From: Artemisia argyi | Lineage: Eukaryota; Streptophyta; Magnoliopsida; Asterales; Asteraceae | Assembly (NCBI GenBank): GCA_030686995.1 | Contig: CM060685.1 | Coordinates: forward strand, 27,357,204 to 27,421,203 | Direction of reading: 5' to 3' | DNA length: 64,000 bases | In this document: one piece after another, positions 23,629 to 34,261 of the stretch | Layout: each line of letters begins with the position of its first letter | How positions within the stretch are numbered: position 1 is the stretch's first letter | Notes under the pieces: generated by a model | Databases searched by the model: none | What the model saw: only the letters and a program-made list of their open reading frames with translations | Told to the model about the DNA's origin: nothing | Translations under genes and position numbers: made by a program

Positions 23629-25641
23629 CCGGTCTTGTGTTTGCTGGTAAATTTTCAACCAATATAGAGGTTAGGATAATGGGACCCAACTTTGTTTTTG
23701 GTAGCGAGAATGATCAAGATCTATATGAAAAGAGTGTTCATTGCACACATATTTGGACGAGAGATAATTTTGTACCTATTCAGAATGTTCCTTGTGGGAA
23801 CATAGTTGCAATGGCCATTTTGTATGAGGTCATCACAAAATCTGCAACTTTAATAAACGTGGACGAACTGTAGGCTACTGCTCAAAAATACCGTTTTGAT
23901 AATTAAGAAAAGGGTCGGATGGAAGATCGTTACGCGAAAGCTTTCCGAGAATGTGATCCCGGTGGTCCTCTAATCCTATATGTGTCTAAAATGATTCCTT
24001 CTCTTGAGCAAGCAGGTAGATTCTTCGCTTTCAGTCTTGTGTTTGCTGGTAAACTTTCAACCAATATGGAGGTTAGGATAATGGGACCCAACTTTGTTTT
24101 TTATATGGAGAATGATCATGATCTATATGAGAAGAGTGTTTATAGCACACGTATTTGGATGAGAGATAATTTTGTAGTTGTTTAGAATGTTCCTTGTGGG
24201 AACATAGTTGCATTGGCCGGTTTGGATGAGGTCATCACCAAATCTTTGACTTTAACAACATGGACAAACTCAAGGCGCATCCAATTCGTGCCATGAAATT
24301 CTCAGTGTCGCCAGTTCGCCGACTACTGCTCAGAAATACCGTTTTGATAATTTAGACAAGGGTCGGATGGAACATAGTTACGCGAAAGCTTACCGAGAGT
24401 GTGTTCCCGATGGTCCTCTAATCCGATATGTGTCTAAAATGATTCCTTCTCTTGAGCAAGCAGGTAGATTCTTCGCTTTCGGTCTTGTGTTTGCTGGTAA
24501 AGTTTCAACCAATATGGAGGTTAGGATAATGGGACCCAACTTTGTTTTTGGTAGCGAGAATGATCATGATCTATATGAGAAGAGTGTACATAGCACGCGT
24601 ATTTGGATGAGAGATAATTTTTTAACTGTTCAGAATGTTCCTTGTGGGAACAAAGTTGCAATGGCCGGTTTAGATGAGGTCATCAACAAATCTGCAACTT
24701 TAACAAACGTGGACGAACTCAAGGCGCATCCAATTCGTGCCATTAATTTCTTAGTGTCGCCAGTTGTCCGTTATGGGTTCAATGTACAGATTAAAACGAT
24801 CTTCCAAAGCTTAAAAAAGGTTTGCAATTGCAAGATAAATCCGACCTTATGGTTGTTTGTTCCATTGAGGAGCACAGTAAAGCAATCATTGCTGGTCTGG
24901 GTGTGCATCATCTCGATAACTGTTTGATAGCCCTAACAAAAGATCATGTTGTCTTATGCCTTGAAACCATTATTAAGAAAGATTCTTGCACCGTGAAAGG
25001 TCTGTCCAGGAACAGGTTGAACAGCTTGTCCATGAAAGCTATGCCATTGGGGGATGAGCTTGCAAAGGCTATTGACGAGGGGAGAATTGGTAAAGTTTTA
25101 GCCACTAGGCCGAATATGCTTGTCAGTAGTTGTAGGAATGTCAATAAATTGAATGATGTTCAAGATTCAATTGATTTCGGTTTTAAAATTGCTTCAAAGG
25201 AAGGTGTGTTGGCTAATGAAAACATGATGGATATATGCTTTAACACCGTGGCGTCGATGAAATTATTCCAACAACAAAAAGTGTTATGTACGGTTCACAG
25301 CACGCAGCTAAACCGCGACTTCTCAAGCCAGTCTACCTGGTTGAGATTCAGTCAACAAAATGCGACCTTCCTCGAATCATGCGTGAGCTGAATTACCATG
25401 GGGAAGTGCTTGAGGAAAAGGGCGGTACCCTATTTTACAACATTCAAGCTTATCTACCTGTTGATGCATCTTTTGGACATTTAAGATATTTGGGGAACTA
25501 TTTTCAATGTGTGTTTGATCGCTAGATTATGATGATTTATGATCCACTTGATCCTAGTTCTCCTACAAGTGCACTTTTCGCCACCATCCGTGACATGAAA
25601 GCTCTGGATAAAAAGTTTCCAAAAGTTGACGAGTTTGGGTA
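23628..25641 (+). pseudogene. eEF2 pseudogene copy D, triplicated domain II plus C-terminal half
   Basis: Three domain II segments in tandem: a truncated one (23628-23870), a second (23870-24311) ending in frameshifts, and a third (24311-24800), followed by the rest of the protein to a natural stop at 25639-25641 (ends VDEFG). Joins at 23870 (irregular) and 24311 (the join also seen in copy B). Frameshifts near 24820 and 25240, and a stop at the end of the VFDR segment near 25522. Near 25244 another frame reads HRGVDEIIPTTK, the region of the diphthamide-bearing His of eEF2. No N-terminal G domain is present. Confidence 0.92.
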
Positions 25642-27400
25642 AAATATTTAGTGAGTTGGTTTGTGATCCGTCAAATGTTGGATTATGCATGTCTTTTGTA
25701 AGCAATTTGGTTCCATAACAATTTAGGTAACATAACAGTTTAGGTTGCATATCCAACCTCGATCTTTTGTAAATATTTATGGTTGGATAACAGTTCATGT
25801 AGTATGTTTAAAACAAAATGTCATTTGGTTGTGCAGCATATCCAACCATAAATGTTTACAAAAGATCGAGGTTGGCTATGCAACATAAACTGTTATATTA
25901 CCTAAACTGTTATGCAAACAAATGACATTTAGTTTTAAACAAACTACATGAACTGTTATCCAACCATAAATGTTTACAAAGATCGAGGTTGGTGATGCAA
26001 CCTAAACTGTTATGTTACCTAGATTGTTATGCAACCAAGCTGCTTACAAAAGACATGCATAATCCAACATTTAACGGATCACAAACCAATTCACTAAATC
26101 TTTTACCCGAAGTCATCAATTTTATCCAGACCTTTCATGTCACGGATGGTGGCGACAAGTGCACCTTCAGGAGAACTAGGATCAAGCGGATCAGAAGTCA
26201 TCATAACCTAGCGATCAAACATACATTGGCAATAGTTCCCCAAACGCCTAGAAAGTCCAAAAGATGCATCAACTGGTAGATAAGCTTCAATGTTGTAAAA
26301 TAGGGTACCGGCCTTTTCCTCAAGTACTTCCCTATGGTAATTCAGGTTACGCCTGATCCGAGGAAGTTCTCTTTTTGTTGACTGAATCTCAACCAGGTAG
26401 ATTGGCTTGAGAAGTCGGGGTTTAGGTGTGAGCTGTGAACCATACGTAACACTCTTTGTTGTTGGAATAATTTCATCTATGCCACTGTGTTTGCAATTAC
26501 TAAGCATGGCATCACAAATATTAAAGCATATATCCATCATGTTCTCATTAGCCAACACACCTTCCTTTGAAGGAATTTGAAAACCGAAATCAATTGAATC
26601 CTGAACATCATTCAAGTTATTGACATTCCTACAACTACTAACAAGCATATTCATCCCAGTGGCTAAAACTTTACCAATTCTCCCCTCGTCAATAGCCTTT
26701 GCAAGCTCCTCCCCCAATGGCATAGCTTTCATGGACAAGCTGTTCAACCTGTTCTGGGACAGACATTTCACGGCTCAAGAATCTTTCTCGATAACGGATT
26801 CAAGGCATAAGACAACAGGATCTTTTATAATAATCGGAACATCAACCATGGATTTTTTAGGGCTATCAAACAGTTATAGAGATGATGCACACCCGGACCA
26901 GGAATGATAGCTTTACCGTGCTCCTCAATGGAACAAACAACCGTAAGGTCAGATTTATCTAGTAGTTGCAGACTTTTTTTAAGCTTTGGAAGATCGTTTC
27001 GATCCTTACATTGTACCCATAATGGACAACCGGCGACACTGAGAATTTCATGGCACGAATTGGATGCGCCTTGACTTCATCCACGTTTGTTAAAGTTGCA
27101 GAATTGGTGATGACCTCACCCAAACTGGCCATTGCAACTATGTTCCCGCAAGGAACATTTTGAACAGATACAAAATTATCTCTCATCCAAATACGTGTGC
27201 TTTGAACACTCTTCTCATATATATCATGATCATTCTCGCTACCAAAAACAAAGTTGGGTCCCATTATCCTAACCTCCATATTGGTTGAAACTTTACCAGC
27301 AAATACATGACCGGAAGCGAAGAATCTACCTGCTTGCTCAAGAGAAGGAATCATTTTAGACACATATAGGATTAGAGGACCATCGGGATCACACTTTCAG
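24310..27400. repeat. Large inverted repeat (eEF2 copies D and E, arms ~1.5 kb)
   Basis: Copy D (plus) and copy E (minus) face each other tail to tail and share their 3' flanks. Arm 1 is about 24310-25850 and arm 2 about 25870-27400. The centre (25700-26060) holds smaller nested inverted repeats, with a short segment containing AAATGTTTACAAA and GATCGAGGTTG seen three times. Transcribed across, this would fold into a long imperfect hairpin. Confidence 0.82.
25642..26102. repeat. Palindromic eEF2 3' flank
   Basis: The sequence after the copy D stop and the sequence after the copy E stop are reverse complements of one another, with extra internal copies of the CCAACC...GATCGAGGTTGG block. No ORF of interest. 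It shows that the inverted duplication included the 3' flank. Confidence 0.8.
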
Positions 27401-27600
27401 AAATCTTTCGCATAACGATCTTCCATCCGACCTTTGTCTAAACTGTTAAAACGTTATTTCCGAGCAGTACAACCTTACCAGCAGGAATCCAAGCCTGCAA
27501 GACACGCTTCTTCAATGCGTCTTGATTCAACTGTCTATCTGGTTTAGTCAAAGTCACACCGTACTGTCTCGAAAAGGACCATAAGTTGTCTTTTTTGGTT
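26103..27600 (-). pseudogene. eEF2 pseudogene copy E (middle to C-terminus)
   Basis: The minus strand runs from KKDNLWSFSRQYGVTLTK and QAWIPAGKV through domain II (26959-27363) and the C-terminal half (26208-26771) to a stop at 26103-26105 (ends DDFG). A short deletion/frameshift sits near 27460, and another break between 26771 and 26959. At 26487-26489 the His of the diphthamide region is kept but followed by SGIDE. A 30-bp partial repeat of its own 5' end (27575-27632) marks its left-strand break. Confidence 0.91.
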
Positions 27601-27631
27601 TTGTCAAAGTCACACCATACTGTCTCGATAG

Positions 27632-28155
27632 TTACCCGAACAAGAATCCTCAAGTTCCGCCATTGCATTCGCGTCTTCAAATTTATGTTTCATATAATGG
27701 ATTATGGAAGTAATCAAATTCTTAAATAGAAAATGTTATAAATCAATACGTAAGTTTGAGGGCCCATTTGTTTCACGGTTATATAATGAAAGAATGGATT
27801 CATTGTATAAATAAAATGTTTGGCTGATAATGGGGCCCATTTTTTGAAATGAATAGGTGAATCCACACCTATAGAATGAAAGATAGGAGGAGAGGTACAT
27901 TTTATATTATTTTGTGGGGTCACTGTAATTATTAGTACATATGATACTAATAAATTTAAAGTTTTATAGTATTTGTTCAATTTTTCAAACTATTACAAGA
28001 GCCTTAATTATTATATAACAAACAACATTTTTTTCTATCATTTCTTTTCTCTCTTATACTTTTCCTTCAAACCATTACCAAATCCATATCCGATTCTAAT
28101 CCTTTTGCATACTAAACGCACCATGAAACTTGTGAATTGTGAGTGCACAATCATT
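27632..28155. repeat. Start of repeat mosaic: V-block fragment and unassigned sequence
   Basis: 27632-27690 matches, with changes, blocks near 32595-32650 and 42060-42120 (shared GAACAAGAATCCTCAAGTTC). 27760-27920 contains GGGCCCATTT-type ends typical of small DNA transposons, but I cannot find both ends. No gene seen. Confidence 0.45.
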
Positions 28156-28163
28156 ATAACTAG

Positions 28164-28577
28164 CAGTGTTGCAAAAAAAGTCTACAAGACCGATTAATCG
28201 CCGATTAGATACTACAAGGCCACCGACCTTGCCGATTTATGTAACTGGGTCAAACAAATAGGTCGACCGTGGTCAACATCAATCAACGACGGTCAATGGT
28301 GGTCAAACTTGCCGGAAACCTATAAATCTTGCCGGAAGTACTCAAAACTCATTGTAAACTTATTTTGATCACTTATAATAACTGTTTAAGTCTATTACAA
28401 GTTGTTTTTTAGAAAATATCTTGCCGGATATACCTAAAACTCACCGGAAATACACAAAACTTGTAGGAAATAACTAAAATTTGTCAGTAATGCCAATCCG
28501 ATTAATCCCGCCTAGACCGATTACAAGCTATAAGGTGGTCGACCGCCCGACTACCGATTCACAATTTTTCAACTTTG
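28164..28577. mobile_element. hAT-type MITE (414 bp)
   Basis: Flanked by perfect 8-bp target duplications ATAACTAG (28156-28163 and 28578-28585). The left end CAGTGTTGCAAAAA and the reverse complement of the right end CAAAGTTGAAAAAT form an imperfect terminal inverted repeat. The uninterrupted site ATAACTAGTTAAC exists in the paralogous repeat near 42257. An 8-bp duplication with CAG-type ends is the hAT signature. No coding capacity. Confidence 0.88.
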
Positions 28578-28585
28578 ATAACTAG

Positions 28586-29470
28586 TTAACTATAATTTAA
28601 CAATATGTTAAAGAAAATAAATCGCCTAAGCAAAAACAAAAAGTAAATTACTAAACTGAAAAAATTTGAAACATTGTTATTAATTTTTGACATTAACCAT
28701 TTATATTTTTGGGTGTCAATGTTTTCTAACTTTATATTTAAAATTGTAAGCTTGTCAAAAATTATAAAAACCAATGGCACGTTTCACCGCATGCAAACTT
28801 AAAAAACTCAAATCATAAGATTGCAAGCAGAAAAATTTGCCATAGGCATTTGAAGAAATTCAACATGTCTGCCTCAAACTGTATCCTTCCCTCCTTATTA
28901 CTATATATACTAAAAGGCAGAAACGTTTACTGTAGCAGCACCGTAGCTGCTACAGTGCTTGCTACAGTACTCACAACATTTTTTTTGCGCCACGTGTCGC
29001 TACAGTACTCGCTACAGATTTTTTTTTATTTACGTAAATTTCTTATGAAAATTTGTTTTTTCAAAAAAATAAAAATAAAAAAACACAAAAAATAATACAC
29101 TTACAAAAAATTTCTTATACAAATTTGTTTCTTTTAAAATACCAAACAAGAAAAAAAAAATCCGTAAACATAAACAAATTATGCTTCCAAGTAAACATAT
29201 GCATACTTCAAATAACAAAATTATTAATTACACCGTACAACCCACAAAATACAAAACACAAAACACACCCGCCGCAACGTGCGGGCTACCCTGCTAGTTT
29301 ATAACCAACTCCCACTTTCTGATGTGTGATGCTAATGGTGTATTTGAATTTACTTAACCATTACGATTACAAGTTTAGATAAACACTACTCAATGTATGT
29401 TATACTTGCACTAGTTTTATTTCCCATAGTTTTATAAGTGTCTTTAAGTAATTGTGACATTTAAAAACAT
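28586..29470 (-). repeat. R unit 1 (split by a Helitron)
   Basis: Repeat-family copy, transcription sense on the minus strand. Its parts are 28586-28897 and 29298-29470. It contains the conserved hairpin (28789-28828, two mismatches) and the GGCATGTTGAAT-like start region. The TATA box is split by the Helitron at 28897/28898, and the USE is decayed (ATCACACATCA on the minus strand near 29324-29334). Confidence 0.75.
28898..29297 (+). mobile_element. Small non-autonomous Helitron (400 bp)
   Basis: It starts TTACTATATATACTAAAAGG and ends with a hairpin (CCGCA/TGCGG within 29268-29286), a spacer and CTAG at 29294-29297. Paralogous R units at 31282, 42661 and 59100 show the empty site CTTATTTATAACC, so insertion was between A and T with no duplication, as Helitrons do. 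The 5' terminus is TT rather than the usual TC, probably a mutation. The interior has repeated TGCTACAGT motifs and no ORF. Confidence 0.86.
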
Positions 29471-31129
29471 AAGTTATTGGTATAAGTCGACAGCTCTTTT
29501 TTTATGAGTTATAAATCAAACCGTGTGGATTAGTCAGCAAAAAAGTCAAAAAGTATGGTTACCCAAAATAAATAAATAAATAAATAAAAATCTACAATAT
29601 AAATACGAGAACTTTAGAATGTACGAAAAGCTCGAGAAGATGCTCGACCATATAAGCATACAAGAGTGTCCTTTTTTAGTCAGCCACTCAGCCTATATAT
29701 TGAAACTTGAAAAACTCTAATCCTATCAACCATACTAGCTTTTGAACTTAGTAAAATTAAGCTTTCGAACTATACTACCTTTAATGTCACCCTTGCCTTT
29801 CTATTTATAATCATTGAGTGCATATATGTACTTTTATAATTTTGAATGGATATTGATATTGGTTGTATGTGCGAGGATTAAGATCTTCTCGAGTTGGTTT
29901 TAAAACGATAAGCCATGTTTATGGATAAAATAATTAAACAGGCGGTGGCTCACCACCGAAGGTATGTCTTCGTAGATATCACTGAGTATTAGATAGAATT
30001 TTTCTCTGCAGTAACAAACTTTGTAAGAACTATGTAGAAATTCTTCCTTTTACAAATGCACAGGTAAAAAAAATGTAATGCTACAAATTAAATCTATGTT
30101 TATTCAGCCTTTTATAACTCGTAAATATGTTGAGTCTAATTTTCCATACAAATTGCTACACAATATTTGTATGCGAACTATATTTTTCATTTCAACATGT
30201 GAACACAATTTATTTTTTGCTAATATATTACCAAATGGCCGGTTATGACTCAATGGTATCCCTTGTTGTGTGAAAAATTCATAACTAAATAGTTGCGAGT
30301 TCAAATCCTATTTAAAACACGAGATTGTTTATGTTGTATATATTACGGGATAATTGGTTGCCGTGAAAAAATATATATAATTGTAATAGTAAGTAAGGTT
30401 GTAAAGTTTTAAGATTAAATATTCATTTACGTACCTTACAGCATAATGAGTATGGTGAGCTCATTAAAGTAGTAGTCTTTGGTAAATTATTTTGATGAAT
30501 TAGTGGCAAACGTGGCAGTTTTAGTAGAAAGAAATGAAGACGAAATTCTTCATGCAAAAGAATTATGAAAATATATATTCACGCAAAATTATGATGTCTT
30601 AGATTTTCTTTGTTTAAAAAAAGTGCCTCAATTTATAATCTTGGTTGTAACTTCGCCCACCTAATACTCGAGTCATGTTTTCATCGCCGCCAAATGCATT
30701 GTATTGTGATTGTTTCGCTGACGACATACAGCACAGGCCTACAGAATCATGAGGTGTTTACCCACAAAGCTATTTTCCCTCACAAACTTAGAGTATATCA
30801 TAAACTTGCAAAAAACAAAAACTTGACAATTGGCTTGTAAGGAATTCATAACCAGTACCCACAAAGCTATTTTCCCTCACAATTGATGCACTACTTGCAC
30901 TAGTTATATTTCCCATAGTTTTAAGTAATTGTTTTATAAGTGTCTTAACCATTACATACTGTTTTGTTTATTTGTCTTTAGTTTCGTAGTGTAGCTTTTG
31001 TTCTTTTTTTGGTCCAATTCATTTAATTATCTTGTTGAAAAGTGAATGCCTTTATTTTGTGTTTTGGTTGCGTTTCTCCACCTTTGAATATATTGCATTT
31101 CAAAAAAAAAAAAAAAAAAAAAAAATCCT
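29471..31129. other. Unassigned intergenic repeat sequence
   Basis: AT-rich, with an AAAT microsatellite (about 29566-29590), fragments related to the R-unit flank (about 30845-30960, CCCACAAAGCTATTTTCCCT and GTTTTATAAGTGTCTTAA) and a poly-A run at 31102-31126. ORFs are short and without recognisable motifs. Confidence 0.4.
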
Positions 31130-31520
31130 TTTTACACATATAATTATAAGCTTGTCAAATATTATAACAGCTCTTAACAACATTCCGGGGAGGCTTAAAA
31201 AACTTATGTCATAAGCTCGCAAGCAATGTTGCCAAAGGCTATTAATGAATTTAACATGCCTACTTTAAGTTGTATTCTTCTCTCATTATTTATAACCACC
31301 TCCCACAAAGCTTCTTTACCTCACAAGGCGATGTGGGATGCTCAGATGTGGGATGCTCACAAGTTACAACCCCATTGATTTTAAGCATTTTGTAGTACAC
31401 TAGTAGTCTATTTGAATTTACCTTAACTATCACGATTACGTGTTTAGATAAATACAAATTTATGTATGTTTTGATGTTATACTTGACAGTTAGCACTAGT
31501 TTCATTTCCTATAGTTTTAT
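31130..31520 (-). repeat. R unit 2
   Basis: Minus-sense copy. The USE is CGATGTGGGAT on the plus strand (31329-31339), with a second partial copy at 31344-31354. TATA box at 31287-31294, 34 nt apart. The hairpin is decayed (about 31192-31228). Confidence 0.78.
31287..31339 (-). promoter_or_regulatory. snRNA-type promoter (USE + TATA), R unit 2
   Basis: On the minus strand ATCCCACATCG (31339-31329) matches the plant snRNA upstream element RTCCCACATCG exactly. TATAAATA (31294-31287) follows after 34 nt. Plant Pol II snRNA genes use about this spacing; Pol III ones are about 10 nt shorter. A duplicated USE lies just upstream. Confidence 0.68.
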
Positions 31521-32870
31521 GATGTTATACAGGCAGGTATGCAATGAAAGGTGCTCAATCCGTTTCCATGAGGTTTAAGTTAGACACATATACGTGTCTA
31601 ATGCATATTATTGAAAGTCGCGTTGGTTGTGGGTTTACGAGCTGATAGTTACTCGAAGCTCTTCTTTCCAAAAGCGAGTGATCATGTATAATGAAGGGAT
31701 ACCTGCCTGTATAAGATGAGGCCCACTTTAAGGATCCATGATGGTTGCAAGCAGTAGAAAAATGTATAATGGTGATCATTTGCGACAAGGACGGAAAACC
31801 AACAAATCGAACAAGAAATGTGGTCTACAAAAGAGGTCTTGATCGATCAGATTACTAGAGATATGCAGTGTACTTTAAATTGCTTAAAATCAATGGAAAT
31901 GTTCCTATGGTAACTAGCATGTTCTACAATTGAACCATGTACCATTCTACTATTCATGGTAGTAGAACTCAAGTATTCAACTTTATCGAATTGCGCTACT
32001 ATGGTTTTACATCATTAACCCATTGGACCACTATAATTTCACTTTAGACCTTACAAGTATATGCATGGGTCGAATTTATGGAAAAGTTTGTCCAAGAATA
32101 TGCTAATTTAATGGTTTATAAAGGCCTTTGCCACTCTTTTTTATTTTGCAGGATCAAGAGCAAGCTTTAATGTCATTCAAAAGTGAATATATGTTGGTGC
32201 GTATAAAAACTAATCCGTTGGGACTGTAACCCTACATATAATGAACATGACACATTTCTAAGAAAGACATACTTAAAAATATATTATCTGTTAATATCGT
32301 TGCATCATATTCCTAAACTTTAACAACGACCAACGATTTTAATTTCTTTCTGCTGATTTTTTGTATTTGTGATTGTTTAACTTTCATGTTTTATTTGGTT
32401 AAAGTTCGACTATATTGTCTCTAAAATTATCTTATGTGGACATTTAACTGCTCCAGTACTTTGGCATTAGTGGCTGGGCTAAGTTATCATTTTTGCATCA
32501 TTTTAGCGGTTACACTTTTGCACTCTATTGTTACCTGTATCTTTGTTTTATATATATGAAAGTGACAGTTTACGTTAGCATGATCTTGGCTCCCGAACAA
32601 GAATCCTCAAGTTCCGCCACTGCCTTTGGGTCACAAATATATGTTCCATAAATAATTATGACGGACAAAAGATTTTGAAAATAATCAAATTCATGAATTA
32701 CACCGAACTAATATAGTTAGATATAATTATTTTTTACACTCATAGTGTGAACCTTATGAATGCACATACATTTAAACTAGTTAACTATAATACATTTAAC
32801 GAGATGTTAGGAAAAAAAAAGTTACCTACTAAATTGAAAAACTTTAAAATCTGTTTAGTATATTATTTTA
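31500..32870. repeat. U and V repeat blocks (copy 1)
   Basis: 31530-31700 resembles 42880-43040 (both include AAAGGTGCTCAATCC-like text and CAAAAG.GAGTGATCATGTATAA). 32170-32720 resembles 41557-42210. These are direct repeats of the same mosaic. No coherent ORF; the intervening 31800-32160 is unique and unassigned. Confidence 0.6.
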
Positions 32871-33450
32871 TGACATAAACCATTTTGGCGGGTCAAGGTT
32901 TAGCTAAACTTATATTTAAAATTGTATGCTTGTAAAATAATTTATGTCGAGTCAAGGTTTAAGCTAACTTTCTCTATAAAATTGTAAGCTTGTAAAATAA
33001 TATGAAAACCAACTTTATGTATAAAATTGCAAGCTTGTAAAATAATATAAAACCAACTGCCAAAGATTTGTTCTTGCAAACCAATAGAACACAAATCACA
33101 AAGTTTGCAAGCAACAAAATTATAGTAACAGTTGGCATTTATGAAATTCAACATGCCTACTTCAAATTGTGTCCTTGCCTCCCTATTTATGACCACCTCC
33201 CACAAGCTACTATTCTTCACAATGCGATGTGGGATGCTCAAAAGTCAAAACCCATTTGATCTTAACCATTTTGTAGTACACAGGTGCTTTTATATTTGAG
33301 TAATTGAGGTTATCTTAACTATTACGAGTTCATGTTTAGATAAACACTAATTAATGTTGGTTATGATGTTATATTGGTTGTTATGCAATGAAAGGTGCTC
33401 AATCCGCACCCATGAGGTTTAAGCTTTGATGTCATTCAAAAGTGAATATA
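32870..33450 (-). repeat. R unit 3
   Basis: Minus-sense copy with exact USE, TATA and hairpin (CTTGCAAAC 33073-33081 with GTTTGCAAG 33103-33111). A minus ORF starting at the conserved ATG reads MLNFINANCYY and stays open for ~70 codons through internal near-repeats (LVFYIILQA-like). It may be chance. The copia element is inserted at the far right of its flank. Confidence 0.8.
33184..33235 (-). promoter_or_regulatory. snRNA-type promoter (USE + TATA), R unit 3
   Basis: ATCCCACATCG on the minus strand (33235-33225) is an exact USE. CATAAATA (33191-33184) follows after 33 nt. The hairpin begins 73 nt past the TATA box. Confidence 0.68.
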
Positions 33451-33455
33451 ACCCT

Positions 33456-34246
33456 TGTTGGTTTTATAGACATTATAATAATAGTCATGTGTTAGGATCG
33501 AACTTGAGATCACGGGATTGCACACAATACGTATGAAGAGAAAAAGAAATAATTATTTATAAAATGTTATAAGTAATTATTAATAAACACAAAACTAGTA
33601 ATAGTAATTAGTATTTAATGATAAATGACTAATGACCTATTAACGAAGATTAGGAAAGTAATACTAAGAAAAATTTGGAAACAAGGGAAGGTTCCGGAAT
33701 TCCCTAGGGGACTCCCAAACCGATCGGCCAAGGGGGGTATCCCACCTCCTTTGTGCCTTGAGCTCCAAGTTTTGAATAGTATATAAACAAACCCAAGGTG
33801 CATTGTTTTCATATAACTTGTACACACACATCTTGGTGTTTTCTCTCCTCTTCTTTGTTCCTTAGTCGATCCATCAAACTTATCCCCTAAGGGATTCGAT
33901 TTTCTTGATCTACAAAGTTTTGTGTTTAATTACTTGCATAAACTTTTTCTTGAATTAGTACGTGCATACAAGAACGTGAATCAAACACACTATTGTTTGA
34001 TTCTTGGATTGAATTACAAAAGAGGTAAGGGGTAATTCTTGTAATCCACATAAACCCTAATTAGGGTTCTTAATTGAAGATTGCAATTTGATTCTTGTTC
34101 GGGCTAGAATCACAAAGATATGTTTACTATTTAAATATTGATTAATTAATTACATGTTATTTGATCTTGTTATAATTGCTTCCGCTATGCTCACTTGATG
34201 TGTTTTGTTTATAATATATGAATGTCATGATATCATAATTCCAACA
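33456..34246 (+). repeat. 5' LTR of copia element 1 (791 bp)
   Basis: Starts TGTTGG and ends CCAACA, a 6-bp inverted repeat at its tips. Same length as the 3' LTR. Probable promoter region near TATATAAAC (about 33780). Confidence 0.95.
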
Positions 34247-34247
34247 G

Positions 34248-34261
34248 TGGCATCTAGAGCC
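34248..34261 (+). other. Primer binding site of copia element 1
   Basis: TGGCATCTAGAGCC follows the LTR end by one base and resembles the tRNA-Met complement TGGTATCAGAGCC with a mismatch and one inserted base. Confidence 0.7.
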
